Of a stretch of 64,000 bases of DNA, positions 37,141 to 48,353 are shown piece after piece (position 1 is the first letter of the stretch; each line of letters opens with the position of its first letter). Origin of the DNA: Callaeas wilsoni (Eukaryota; Chordata; Aves; Passeriformes; Callaeidae); NCBI GenBank assembly GCA_013398955.1, contig VWPU01008518.1:62001-126000 (forward strand). Direction: 5' to 3'. The notes beneath the pieces are model-generated. The model was not told where the DNA came from. It worked only from the letters and a program-made list of their open reading frames with translations, and did no database searches. The translations under genes and the position numbers were made by a program.

Positions 37141-39628
37141 CATATGTCTCTTTGCCATAAAATCCTGTTTAATGGTAGTATATCAGCACTGACAATTATT
37201 TTTAAAGGGTATTTCTCATTTTATGTAGATTTAAAAACTTTGCCATATTTGCCAAGAGAGACAGATTGTTAAAGGCCAGAGAAACCCTTTCCCTCTCTTG
37301 GCACTCCACAGGGCCACACAGCTGGAGTGAATTTTAATATTATTGTCTCCAATTTAAAAAAAAATTAGGCCAATTTTAGGGGGAAAACAAACCCAATCAG
37401 GATTTTCCACTAAGCTTAGCTCATGCCTGCCCTTTAAAATGTTATAAATAGAAAAACATCATCAACAAACTCCTTCACTGTGCAAGAGCCTAATTTCTTC
37501 CTCTCCGCTGGGATCTGGTGTGTTTTTCAGAGTCTGTCATTAATTGTGCTGTATTGTGAGCATTTTCTGCTTCACTAGTTAGTCAGATAGGCAGCAAATG
37601 GAGTCAGCTCTAGGTCAGAGAACACAAAAAGCCAACTCCTGCTGCCTCCCAGTCAGGTAGGGATATTGAATTGGGCTCCACATAATTGAAAACATTAGCA
37701 GGCTGGACAATAAGCCAATTCTTAAACACACAAGCCTGAAACACAACAAAGAGACAGGGTCTGAAATTCCCAATGAGCCTGATCCATCTGACCATGAAAA
37801 CAATAGAATTTCCTGCACCTCTTGCAATGGGATCAGAGTAGGGTGCCTGGAAAGAAATACCAAGGGCCCAGTGATCTAAAGGTAGAGATCAAAATATTTA
37901 ACTTCCCCAAAAGCTGTGGACAGAAGTAGGCTTAGCATTGCCAGTTTTTGAACAGGCATGCTGAGACACAGAAGAAGATATGGGGTGTTTTGCCATGTTT
38001 TTAAAAGTGGACGAATAAAGCCTTTTTCTACCTATGAATAAGTAGGCACATCTTACTTGCCCAGAGCATCTCCTTCCCCAATTTCTTGTCTAGAAGTTGC
38101 CTTTAGCCTCTTTCCAACAGAGGGGAGTTCTGACAGGCAGAAAGTACCCCTCTGTTCAGTGGTGTGCATTTTCCCAGACATCAGCTCTTGTTTAAATGAG
38201 ACTAGAACCTCCAGCTTTCCTGAATATTGTGGTGTTTTCACCGTGACTAAAGGCACAAAGGCTGGGGGATATCACCTGGCACTGCAGACATGATACACAC
38301 AATGTCTGCTGGCTGGGGCTTCAGCCCAAAAACAGCCACACCTGAGAATCAGACATTGGCCCCTAAATGAGTGATGGACACTTCTTAGCCAGCCTCGCTC
38401 TTTTCCAGCTGAGGAGATATCACAGGCTGACCCTTTTTCCCCTGGACAGTCTATAGCTAAATGCTAAAGAGGGACTCTGGAACAGGGAATGGCAGATCCC
38501 AGCCGATGTCTCTGCTGGGTACAGGCACAATTTGCAGTAGCTGAGCGTGTCCCTGCATGGGGCACAGCAAATCTCCTGTGTCAGGGGCTATTTGGATGGC
38601 TGTAGGCAAGTAATATCCTGGGTAAGCACACAAATATTCCCATGCAGGATGTGCATAGGATGAACTTTCCATATGGCCATAGCTGTGACCTCCCTTTCCT
38701 TAGCTTCCTTTTTTTGGTTTCATTGTCCGAGTCAGTGGCAATGGAGATCATCCTGGCCATATGAATGTGCAGGAGGAGAGGTTACAGTACTTCAAAATGC
38801 TCTGCTTTTTATTTACAGCGTAATGCAGCTGGAGGAGGAAAGCAGAGGCTCCAGCTCACATGGGACATGCAGGGAAATGGTGCCCTTGGGGATGGGCTGC
38901 TCTCTATGGAGCATTTCAAGTGCCCACTAATGCTCACCTCTGCTGCTAAAATGTGGAGAATGGAGAGACAGAGAGGGGAGCGTTCATCACATCTTCTTGT
39001 GCAGACAGATTTTTTTCTGGGGCAATTATCATATTGCTTCCCATCAAATATAAATTTGCATGTTATACTGTAATATCAGGCCTCCAGGCCTGGTCTCCAC
39101 CGTGGATGCTGTGCCAGCAGCAGCCCTTACATGCATTTTAATCAGAGTTCATTGCATATGCTGTCTTCCATGTGTCTTTTTGTATAAGAAATGCAGAATA
39201 ACAGTCGTGGCTATGCAAAATACGTAAGGAAAGAAACTGTACAAACACACGTGATGGAGCTTCCCTTATCAGGTGAGCAGCACTGGCAGCCACATCCTCT
39301 GGGACCTGTGAGATCAGGGAATGGCAGGAATGATGACGTGCACTGAGCAGAGGAGATAAGGCAAGGAATAATTCCCTGTTGCCTCATGCTGTTTCAGGCC
39401 TCCTATCTACACGATCACAGCCCCTCGCTCTGTGTAGGCCGAGCGTTTGGCACTCGGTCCAACAATACCCACCCAGCGTATCAGCAGCACAACAAAATGT
39501 TCAAAAGTCAGAGCTCGGAATCTGCCCAGCTCGACCCCTCTGAAAGGTGTAAGTCAGCGCTGGCTGCTCCTCTGTGATTGGCCCCCAAAGAGCAAAGTGA
39601 TTTCCTGAGCAAGGGGGCAACTGGAATA
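37141..39628. other. Intergenic DNA
   Basis: Unique-looking AT-moderate sequence. No gene, RNA or repeat was recognised. Confidence 0.4.
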
Positions 39629-39822
39629 CGGATGGATGGATGGAGGGATGGATGGATGGATGGGTGGATGGATGGATGGAAATGGATGGAAGGATGGATG
39701 GAAAAGGAAGGAAGGAAGGAAGGAAGGAAGGAAGGAAGGAAGGAAGGAAGGAAGGAAGGAAGGAAGGAAGGAAGGAAGGAAGGAAGGAAGGAAGGAAGGA
39801 AGGAAGGAAGGAAGGAAGGAAG
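39629..39822. repeat. (GGAT)n then (GGAA)n microsatellite
   Basis: About 75 bp of GGAT units with variants leads directly into about 118 bp of nearly perfect GGAA (39705-39822). The + strand is almost purely purine in the second half. Frames through it are repeat artefacts. Confidence 0.97.
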
Positions 39823-39984
39823 TTGGTGAGTGGCTGTACCTCCAGTATCTGTCCAGGAGCCTACAGAAATTGCCCTAGAGAGAATCCGAGGGCATAAAAC
39901 CTGAACCAAATCACACCCTGCTATAACTCCATGGGGAAAAAAAAGAAGATGATCTCCTGTAGCCACTGTATTCTATATCTAATA

Positions 39985-40140
39985 GATGAATCTGTCAGGA
40001 CCAAGGCTGCCAGGGCTCAGGGAGTGCTTGGACACTGCTCTCAGGCACAGGGTGGGACTCTTCGGGGTGCCCTGTGCAGGGACAGGACTTGGACTCGATC
40101 CCTGTGGGCCCCTTCCAGCTCAGGAGATTGTTGATTCTAC
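39985..40140 (+). repeat. CR1 LINE 3' end
   Basis: Sense CR1 3' region, diverged: AGGGAGTGCTTGGACACTGC, GGACTTGGACTCGATCC, GGGCCCCTTCCAGCTCAGGA and the terminal TTGATTCT. Confidence 0.75.
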
Positions 40141-40337
40141 GTGCAGGGCATATGCGTGCATTTCTCCACCTCCACACTTGAGGACAATTAATTTCATTAC
40201 GTCTCAGGAAACAAACTTGCTTCTTTCATAAGGCAGTACTCTGCTGAGGGGGGGCGTGCTCATTCAGAAATCCCTCTTTACAACCTCAGGCATTGTTTTC
40301 TTGCTGATGCAAATGCCACGTCAGAGGCATCGTGCAG

Positions 40338-41385
40338 GAGCTGTGCAGCCTCACCGTGGGCACAGGGAAGTGCTCCAGCTGAACAACGAGGTGAAACATG
40401 TCACTGGAAACAAGGCAGGGATCATCTTCTCACTTCTGGCCAGGGCCGTCATCAAATTTACAGCGCCTGTAAAAGCACAAGGCTCCCTCCCCTGCCAGCA
40501 ATCCCGACAGAGCTGTCTCATTTCGCCGAGGTCATGGCACTGCCTGCTCCGGCACGGGACAGGTACGGGGAGTTGTAAACGCCTAGCTGGCAAAGTCTGA
40601 GTGAGGCATTGAATGTTCCAGCAGTAAAACACATTTTAGCTTTTTATTTGCTTCAGAATGGCTCTAGAGAGCTGTGCAGCCTCACCATGGGCACAGGGAA
40701 GTGCTCCAGCTGAACCAACCACAGCTCACTGCACTGCCTGCTCCGGCACGGGACAGGTACGAGGGTTGTAAACGCCAAGCTGCCGAAGTCTGAGCGAGGT
40801 GTTGAGTGTTCCAACAGTAGAACACATTTTAGCTTTTTATTTGCTTCAGAATGGCTCTAGAGAGCTGTGCAGCCTCACCATGGGCACAGGGAAGTGCTCC
40901 AGCTGAACAGCGAGGTGAAACATGTCACTGGAAACAAGGCAGGGATCATCTTCTCACTTCTGGCCAGGGCCGTCATCAAATTTACAGCGCCTGTAAAAGC
41001 ACAAGGCTCCCTGCCCTGCCAGCAATCCCGGCAGAGCTGTCTCATTTCGCCGAGGTCATGGCACTGCCTGCTCCGGCACGGGACAGGTACGGGGAGTTGT
41101 AAACGCCTAGCTGGCAAAGTCTGAGTGAGGCATTGAATGTTCCAACAGTAAAACACATTTTAGCTTTTTATTTGCTTCAGAATGGCTCTAGAGAGCTGTG
41201 TAGCCTTACCGTGGGCACAGGGAAGTGCTCCAGCTGAACCAACCACAGCTCACTGCACTGCCTGCTCCGGCACGGGACAGGTACGGGGGTTGTAAACACC
41301 AAGCTGGCAAAGTCTGAGCGAGGTGTTAAATGTTCCAACAGTAAAACACATTTTAGCTTTTTATTTGCTTCAGAATGGCTCTAGA
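40338..41385 (+). repeat. Composite tandem duplication, 2 x 524 bp
   Basis: Order is long-short-long-short: 40338-40668 (331 bp), 40669-40861 (193 bp), 40862-41192 (331 bp), 41193-41385 (193 bp). All four begin GAGCTGTG and end GAATGGCTCTAGA. Long and short forms differ by an internal 146-bp segment (in the second long copy 40911-41056), replaced in the short form by a few bases (CAACCACAGCTCACT). The two 524-bp composites are nearly identical, which points to recent duplication or gene conversion. Each unit has an acceptor-like TTTTTATTTGCTTCAG and a donor-like GACAG/GTACG. I do not recognise the family. Confidence 0.93.
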
Positions 41386-41912
41386 GAGCACCTCAGAGGC
41401 GTGTCCCAGGTCCCGAGAGCAGACGGCCGAGGGGGAGGAGGGGGAAGCACGGCTCTTATTCAGGTAAGGGCTTGAATGCCATCGGTGACGCCAGCAGAAA
41501 TCCCTGGGATGCTGCGATGGAAAAGCAGGGGTGGGAACCTCTGGAATCAGCTTCTTGGGATGCTGCTGTGCCACTGCTCGTACAGCCACATGGGTTGCGA
41601 GGATCACAGAAAAACAGCTGTTTGCAAGCAGCACAGAAACATGGGTCACCTTCACCGCGTTTCAGAGCAAACACCACGCAGGGATGAAGGAGGCAGTTCA
41701 CAAGGGTCAAAGAATCCTGAAAGAAATGTCTTCTCAAGCTTTGAAACGGTTTCTGGAAGGTGCGAATGAGCCCGTGCCTCGCCCCAGCGGTGTGCTATAA
41801 ACTCACACCTTTAACAATGTGCTTTTCCTCCCGGTGCTGCTGCAGCTGAGGCCCCTCCACCGCTCCCTGCGTGTGATGTCTGCGCTCGGGTCCATGGGGG
41901 AGAGCAGTTGCC
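41386..41912. other. Spacer between the tandem array and the inverted module
   Basis: Starts with GCACCTCAGAGGCGTG, similar to CCACGTCAGAGGCATCGTG just before the array (40316-40334), which suggests that the original unit was wider. The rest is not repeated and has no recognised gene. Confidence 0.5.
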
Positions 41913-42058
41913 ACCTCGGCGAAATGAGACAGCTCTGCCGGGATTGCTGGCAGGGCAGGGAGCCTTGTGCTTTTACAGGCGCTGTAAATTTGATGACGGC
42001 CCTGGCCAGAAGTGAGAAGATGATCCCTGCCTTGTTTCCAGTGACATGTTTCACCTCG
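41913..42058 (-). repeat. Inverted copy of the 146-bp module
   Basis: This is the reverse complement of the segment found only in the long array units (40911-41056), nearly identical over its full length. Both ends carry ACCTCG here, or CGAGGT in the array orientation, so the module is bounded by a 6-bp direct repeat that travels with it. No array flank sequence comes with it, so its edges match those of the segment missing from the short units. Confidence 0.92.
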
Positions 42059-42284
42059 CGGGCAGCAAACCCTCCGTCCATCCTCAGCACGTTCCAGAGG
42101 AGCCCCAGGGTGCTCCTCGTGCAGTGCTTGGAGTCTGACAAAACCCGAGCCCTCAATCCACAGGTGAGTCTGTCCTGGGACACGAGTGAGTGGAAGAGGC
42201 TGAATTTCCACTGCTGAATGGAGGACAAGGCACACAAGCAGAAAAATCCCTTCTGTCGTTATAGATGTGTTTAGTCTGGCCCCA
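42059..42284. other. Intergenic DNA
   Basis: Short unique-looking stretch; nothing recognised. Confidence 0.4.
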
Positions 42285-42455
42285 CATCAGGGCATTCCTG
42301 CAGAGCCCCCATCCCTGGAAGCGTCCAGGGCCAGGTTGGACAGGGCTTGGAGTAACCTTGAATAGTGAAAGGTGTCCCTGCCCATGGCAGGGGGTTGGAA
42401 TGAGTTCGTTTTCAGGTTCCTTCACACCCAAACCATTCTGTGATTCTGTAAAAAC
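42285..42455 (+). repeat. CR1 LINE 3' end
   Basis: Sense CR1: CATCCCTGGAAGCGTCCAGG, CCAGGTTGGACAGGGCTTGG, AAGGTGTCCCTGCCCATGGC and the terminal ACCATTCTGTGATTCTG. Among the better preserved copies in the window. Confidence 0.88.
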
Positions 42456-43169
42456 AATGTTTTCTGTGCTATCACTAAGACTTGGATCCTGGCAAGGTTC
42501 TGTGTGTGTGTGCTGGCAAAATGGCATTGGAACTACCTGAAAATCAAAGGAAACAAATCCCAGAGTGACAACAAACCTGGGAAAAAACAGAGAGAGAGAT
42601 ACAGAGTCTGATCATAAAATAAAACTTTAATTCTTATAAAGCCCTAAATGAGACACAGGAAGGGCAAATATTTGTACTGCTGCTGACCTTCTCAGGCAAA
42701 TAACACGTCAGGCCCTGTGGGGCTGGAGGCATCGTGCTGCTGGGAAGTGAGAAATCACCAAAAGCCACAGCGGGCTGTAGAGAACCAGCTGATTACTCAG
42801 GGGAGTCAAATTCCAGCACAGTGAGAAGCCCTTACCCGGATCAATGTGCCCAAACAACAGATCTATTTTTGCCATTATTTTTTGCTATTGAAGAGAGAGG
42901 AATTCATTTCCAGTATATGTCTGGAGCTGAAATTCAAACATATTTTCAGTATATGTATAATTTTCTGTGTGTAATTGGTCCTGCTGTCTCAGCTAGACAA
43001 TAGCTTTTAGTATTTTGAGCTGAAAAATGATCTTCTAAAAATTTTTGGTAGAATTTGCCATTCCATCGCACTAAGAAGCTGATTTTGGTGGTGTCTGTGC
43101 CTCCAAGGGCGCAGCACTGCTTTCACAACAGGGAAAGGGGCTTGCCTGAGCTGAGCACGTGGCACAGTC

Positions 43170-43320
43170 CCAGAATCAGAGAACGGTTTAGGTTGGGAAG
43201 GACTGTGGAGACCTTCATTCCATCCCTCTGCCGTGGGCAGGGACACCTCCCACTAGAGCAGGTTGCTCCAAGCCCCGTCCAACCTGGCCTTGGGCACTTC
43301 CAGGGACAGGATGTCAAATC
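43170..43320 (-). repeat. CR1 LINE 3' end
   Basis: Reverse-complement CR1: CCAGAATCAGAGAACGG, TTTAGGTTGGGAAGGAC, TGGGCAGGGACACCTCCCAC, GCAGGTTGCTCCAAGCCCC and GTCCAACCTGGCCTTGGGC. Confidence 0.88.
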
Positions 43321-44851
43321 AGCCACTTATTTTCAACTCCAAAAAGTGATTTTTTTTGCTCCTTCCTAGAGTGTGTGGGTGGGGGCTCTGCTCTCTGCCT
43401 AGCCCGGAGATTAGAACAGGTTTAAAATGTAAAGGAAAAGACTACCCAGGAGATGAACTACAAAATTAACACCTGGCTGAGGGGTTAACAGGGGCTGGGG
43501 TGGGTGTGCTACTCCTGGCTTCAAATCTCTTCCTCACAGCCCTCCCCTTCCTGAGAACACCCCTTCCCTGAGCCCGTCTCTTTATTGGGGCAGCTGATCA
43601 CCTCGATGATGATGCCGTTTGTGACTAATCTTCCAGGATTAAAAATGAACTGTAGCTGCTGCGGCTTGCACCTTTGCCGCATAGCAACGAGAGCAGAAAG
43701 TCAATTAATTACCTTCTCGGTGGAATCCGGAGGCCCTTTGGTCCTCGGCTCAGCCGAGTGTGTAATGGAAAAGGGATCGAGGCAGGCTGCAGCTGGCCAG
43801 CTGGGAATTGCATGACAAAGTGAAAGATGAGCTCTGGGAAAAGGAGGAGAGGGAGGGTGCTGGGGAGAAACCCTCATCCTACAGGTTCATTTAAAAAAGT
43901 AAGATGCTACTGATTACACAATTATTGACTCATTACCCTGCATTCAGCCCTGATGATGGTTCTGCAGGCACCCTGTCTTGTTGCAGGGCACCACCTGAGC
44001 TCCTGGAGACGTGGGATTATCCGCTCTGACCCCCTCCCTGCTTCAGAACTGGGCTTTCAAGAAGTTTATCTGGGTAATGATCCCTTTTTGGCTGCTGTTT
44101 CTTTAGGTAATGGTCCCTTTTGGGCTGTTGTAGTCTCTCACGTTGCCCCAGAGAGTTTCCAGCCAGCAGCTGTTTGGTTGCTGTGAGAGCTGGTTTTTGA
44201 ATGTGACTGTTTCACTGCTCTTTCTGGTGGCTTTCTGTGATGAAGAAAAAAGGGAAAATCATTCTAAAGATTGAATTTCCTTGGAAAGATTTGACTGACG
44301 GGTGCAAACAGAGAAGCCATGGGTGGTGATCTGAACAGATGCTGGGTTTGACTCAGCAGGAGGATGTGCTGCTTTTAGCAGCTTCTCTGGAGACAGGGGC
44401 TTCTAAGGTCACCCTCAACCTTCCCAGGCAGGACTCTGCGAGCAGTGCCCTGTTCTGAGGGAAACTGGAAAAGTGAAGGAAGACAAGGACTATTTTAATG
44501 TCCTTTTACCAGATCTGACAGCTTCAGAACCCTCAGTAATTATCTGTTAATGAGAGCAAATAAATGTTACCTCTGGCCCCTCTAGTTCAGCAGTGTCACT
44601 CAGGTCACCTCGCAGGGGCTGGCAGAGGGGACATCAGGATCGGCACTTCCAGGGGCAGGAAAGAAGGGGCAGTGGAAGGGAGGAGCATGAACTGGGGGGT
44701 GCAGGAGCCTCTGGCACGGCTAGTGGTTGAGCCATGGGGTGAGGAGGGGCTCCCTGTGCAGGGCTGTGCTGCAGTGACAGCCAGCGAGGTGACAGAGGGA
44801 ACGTCAGGGAGAAATTTGACATCAGATGCCCAGAAAAACATCCTGGTTTGT
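43321..44851. other. Intergenic DNA with a candidate conserved block
   Basis: No gene recognised. 43560-43830 has compact unique sequence with CAGCTGATCACC, GTCAATTAATTACC and an inverted repeat CTCGGCT-C-AGCCGAG (43744-43758). A 34-bp imperfect tandem duplication built on GGTAATG(A/G)TCCCTTTT lies at about 44072-44135. Confidence 0.4.
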
Positions 44852-44856
44852 AGAAA

Positions 44857-45457
44857 TGTGCTGGTTTGAAAGCAAAACCAGTGAGAACCTCCAAGTCAGA
44901 AGTACAATTTAATAGGAAAAACTAAAATAAAGGCAATAGTACAAAAAGAAACCACGGACAGAGTCAGGATACAACCTGACACGCTGTCAGTCAGGGTGTT
45001 GGTAGCAGTCCCATAAAATGGTGGCTGCAGTCCTCCAGAGTTCTGCTGCAGATGGTCCTGTTGAAGCAGTGATCCTGTAGAAAAGGTCTGGTCTTCACCT
45101 GAAGGTCCAGTGGTAGCTCTTGTCTTCTGGGAATCCAGTAGGTAAGGGCTGCCTCTGGTGCTCGAAATCTCAGCTTATATCCAGGATGGGATGCTTGGTT
45201 CCTCCCTCTGGGCAGAGCATCTCACAATGGGATGGTGTAATTTTATCAGCCATGTGGTGAGACTGGATGGGTCATTAACAGGAGATATCCCCCAGAGGGA
45301 GGATGGGTCAGGGAGAGATAAGGAACCCTGCCCCACCTGGTTTGGACAGCTGGCCCATGAACAGAAGATAGTCCAGAGAGAGGAGGCAAGGGACACAGCC
45401 CCACCTGGTTTCAACAGCTCCTGAAGGTGATAATAGAATACACTGCAACCCAGGACA
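44857..45457 (-). mobile_element. Solo retroviral LTR with a 5-bp target-site duplication
   Basis: The 601-bp unit starts TGTGCTGG and ends CCAGGACA, inverted ends matching at seven of eight bases. AGAAA flanks it on both sides (44852-44856 and 45458-45462). The sequence resembles LTRs I know from songbird genomes (CTCCCTCTGGGCAGAGCATC, TCACAATGGGATG). Read on the minus strand there is a TATA-like ATATAAG in the middle (near 45175) and ATTAAA towards the 3' end (near 44908), so minus is the likely transcription strand. A 5-bp duplication fits ERVL-like elements. No internal coding region remains. Confidence 0.8.
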
Positions 45458-45462
45458 AGAAA

Positions 45463-47960
45463 GAATCAAACCTAGAGAGTCCAAGGAATGTGGGACCCTC
45501 TAGTTTAACTTTCCCTGTGGGCACTTCTGTCCTGTTATCAGTTGGGATGTGAACTGAACCGGGCTCTAGTGATTTATCTACAGTGACAGAGCTTCAGCGA
45601 CTGAAATGGAACAAGGAAGTTCAATCTCTGCTTTCCTGCACAAGTTGGAAATTTGGAATCCCAGGCTGCCCTTTCCCCAGCAGGGGTTTGTGCCATTTAT
45701 AGAAGTTTTCAGCAAAACCGAGTGTCCAGCTTTAACAGCCAAAGACCTTTGATGTGGCAGGAAGGATGTCAGCTCCTCCTGGGAAAATTGAGTGCTGTGC
45801 CCAGTTTGGTGAGTTCAGTGACATTTGCAAGCCTTAGGAAACAGGTCTTGAGGATCTTCTACCCGATGCAACCACCAAATGTTTATTTAATAGCTGGTCC
45901 TAAGATGAGGTGTTCCAGTATTGGAAGAGAGTTCCTGAATCTCAGTCCTGCTCTTGGACAGCACAGCCCTCTCCTTTCCCAGCCTTGCAGTCTCCTCTCA
46001 GTTTCCTAATGTGAAGGAGTAGTAACTTTAAGTCTCATTATTAATTTACCTCATCTGCAGTTTACATGTGTGCAGGGGGAGGTAATCACAGATCTGCCTT
46101 CCCTGCTGTTCTCTTCCTGAGGTTTTATACTCTCCAAATTTCTTTTTGTCATAAATCAAATTAACTAAATTGCTTAAGAAGTACTGTTCTATTAAAAGCA
46201 GATAGTGTTGTGATGCCAAAAGGTTTATTACGAGAACTGTGTTTTTAATAGTAACACTTTGGGATTACAGGCTGCTAAGTTCAGAGTTTCAAAGTTTAAA
46301 GACTGCTTAACATTCTCCTGTGAAACAAATATTCTGGTATGCATTTACAGAGGCCTACAGCAAGGTACAAATGGATGAAAAGATATAAATGTGGCTAAAA
46401 TATTGGTTATTTTATTTGCCGAAGATCCTTGGATCCCCACACAAAGCTGTAGTGGTGCCTGAAGTCTTGGTGGTCCTGAGTGGGTTTGGAAAGCTCCTGA
46501 GCCACAGAGAGTGAGCCCAGCTGGTGCATTCATGAACTCTTCCAAGGGATGCAGCGATGCACTCCATCGACAGCTTGTCCCCATTATTAGGAGTTGTCCT
46601 AGGAGGAAAGCGGTGTGGGGGAACAGCAAACCAGCCCAGCAAGGCTCCCCAGCCTTTGAGTTTCCTTCCTGCTGGAAAAGCAGCAGCAGGAGAGGGTAAA
46701 GCCCCCTCCATGCCCTGCAGTGTGTCCCAAGCTGCTGCACCACGCTGGGCTGGGCTCCTGCAGTGCTCAGAGGAGGGGCGGTGCTGGTACCACCAGCACC
46801 TCTGAGCCTCGGGCAGTCGCCCTGCGCTGCTGCCCTCAGCCCTCTGCAAGGGTGGAGGCGATGGGCAGGAATGCTGCTTTAGTGCCCAGAAAGTACTTAT
46901 TCGCAAAGAGTTTTTAATCTCATTCGCCGTCCTCTCTTAATTCAAAGGCTTAAGCTAAATTCGTGGAAAGGCACAGAATCTGTCCCTGTAATGCCCATGA
47001 AGCAGAGACCCTTGGGCTCCTGGCAGCTGCAGAGCAGACCCTGAGTAGGAACCACGCTGCCTGCACCTTGCCTAGTGCTGGGCCCACTTCTGCCTCTCAT
47101 GGAGCAGAGCATCCCACCAGGAAGCGACCGAAATCCCCACAGGAGGTTTGCTGCAGTGGTAACATCTGAAATTTCTATTTTGCTGAAATATTTGCTGTGT
47201 GTCAGTGTGAGCTGCACAGCTGTGCACTGTGCTGCTGCATAGCCAAAAATCCATCCTCCACTGCAGCTGTGATTTCCAGCTCATGGTCTGTTCCCTCCTT
47301 ATTGTGTCCTGGCAAGGGATAATTTCAGCCCTGCCCTAATACCTGTTCTTTCTGTACATTATTCTTGATGAATGAAGAAAGACCCCTCTGCAAAGGTCCG
47401 TTCTTCCGCCTGTGGGGTTGATGCTGAAACCCCCAGGGCTGGCTGGGTTTCTCTGGTGCCTCCGGACAAGGAACTTGCTGCTTGCTTGCTTGTGAGGACA
47501 ATAAATATTACCCTGTCCCAGCTTTCCTAATCTGAAATGCTGATAGAAAAGCTTTTCAGGTCAGAGTATTTGAGAAACCCTACAGAAATGCTACATTTAG
47601 GCTGTAATTACTGAGTGCTGTCCCCGTGACTGGCTCTGGAGTCAGCACTGCCTGCAGTGTGAGGTATCGAGGGTTTTATGGGCACCCCTGCAACAGCAGA
47701 GTAAGACACTGTGCTGAGCTGCTCTCTCTGAGCCATGTAAGAAATAAGCAGGTTCTCTGTTGCTCGTGTTGGACACAGGTACCTGGATTTCCTTGCACCC
47801 AGGAGGGCTGGTTCTGCCCCGTGCCAAGTCCCTCTCTGGCAGCACTCACACCCTCCCTGTGCTACAGTGAGTTTTCCCAGCCCTGTGCATTGCACTTCTC
47901 ACACTGCCATTGTGGGATAAAAGGGAGTGATGTGTGTGGAGCCTTCCTGCAGAAAGAGGT
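45463..47960. other. Intergenic DNA
   Basis: No gene recognised. Unique-looking sequence with short open frames on both strands (for example 46412-46906 on -) lacking exon signals or known domains. Confidence 0.45.
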
Positions 47961-48353
47961 CTTTTCTTTTTTTTCTTTTTTTTCTTTTTTTTCTTTTTTT
48001 TTCTTTTTTTCTTTTTTTTCTTTTTTTTCTTTTTTTTTCTTTTTTTTCCCTTCCCTTCCCTTCCCTTCCCTTCCCTTCCCTTCCCTTCCCTTCCCTTCCC
48101 TTCCCTTCCCTTCCCTTCCCTNNNNNNNNNNNNNNNNNNNNNNNNNNNNNNNNNNNNNNNNNNNNNNNNNNNNNNNNNNNNNNNNNNNNNNNNNNNNNNN
48201 NNNNNNNNNNNNNNNNNNNNNNNNNNNNNNNNNNNNNNNNNNNNNNNNNNNNCCCCCCCCCCTCCCCTCCCCCCCGCCCTTCCCTCCCCTTCCCTTCCCT
48301 TCCCTTCCCTTCCCTTCCCTTCCCTTCCCTTCCCTTCCCTTCCCTTCCCTTTT
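47961..48353. repeat. Pyrimidine tract with assembly gap
   Basis: The order is (CT7-8)n at 47961-48048, then (CCCTT)n to 48121, a run of 131 N (48122-48252), C-rich sequence, and (CCCTT)n again to about 48353. The + strand is almost purely pyrimidine. The gap length is nominal and the true repeat may be longer. Long frames crossing it are artefacts. Confidence 0.97.

Noticed and set aside
40338..41385. CRISPR-like or classical satellite array
   Set aside because: Only four long units without short spacers; the long/short alternation is a segmental tandem duplication.
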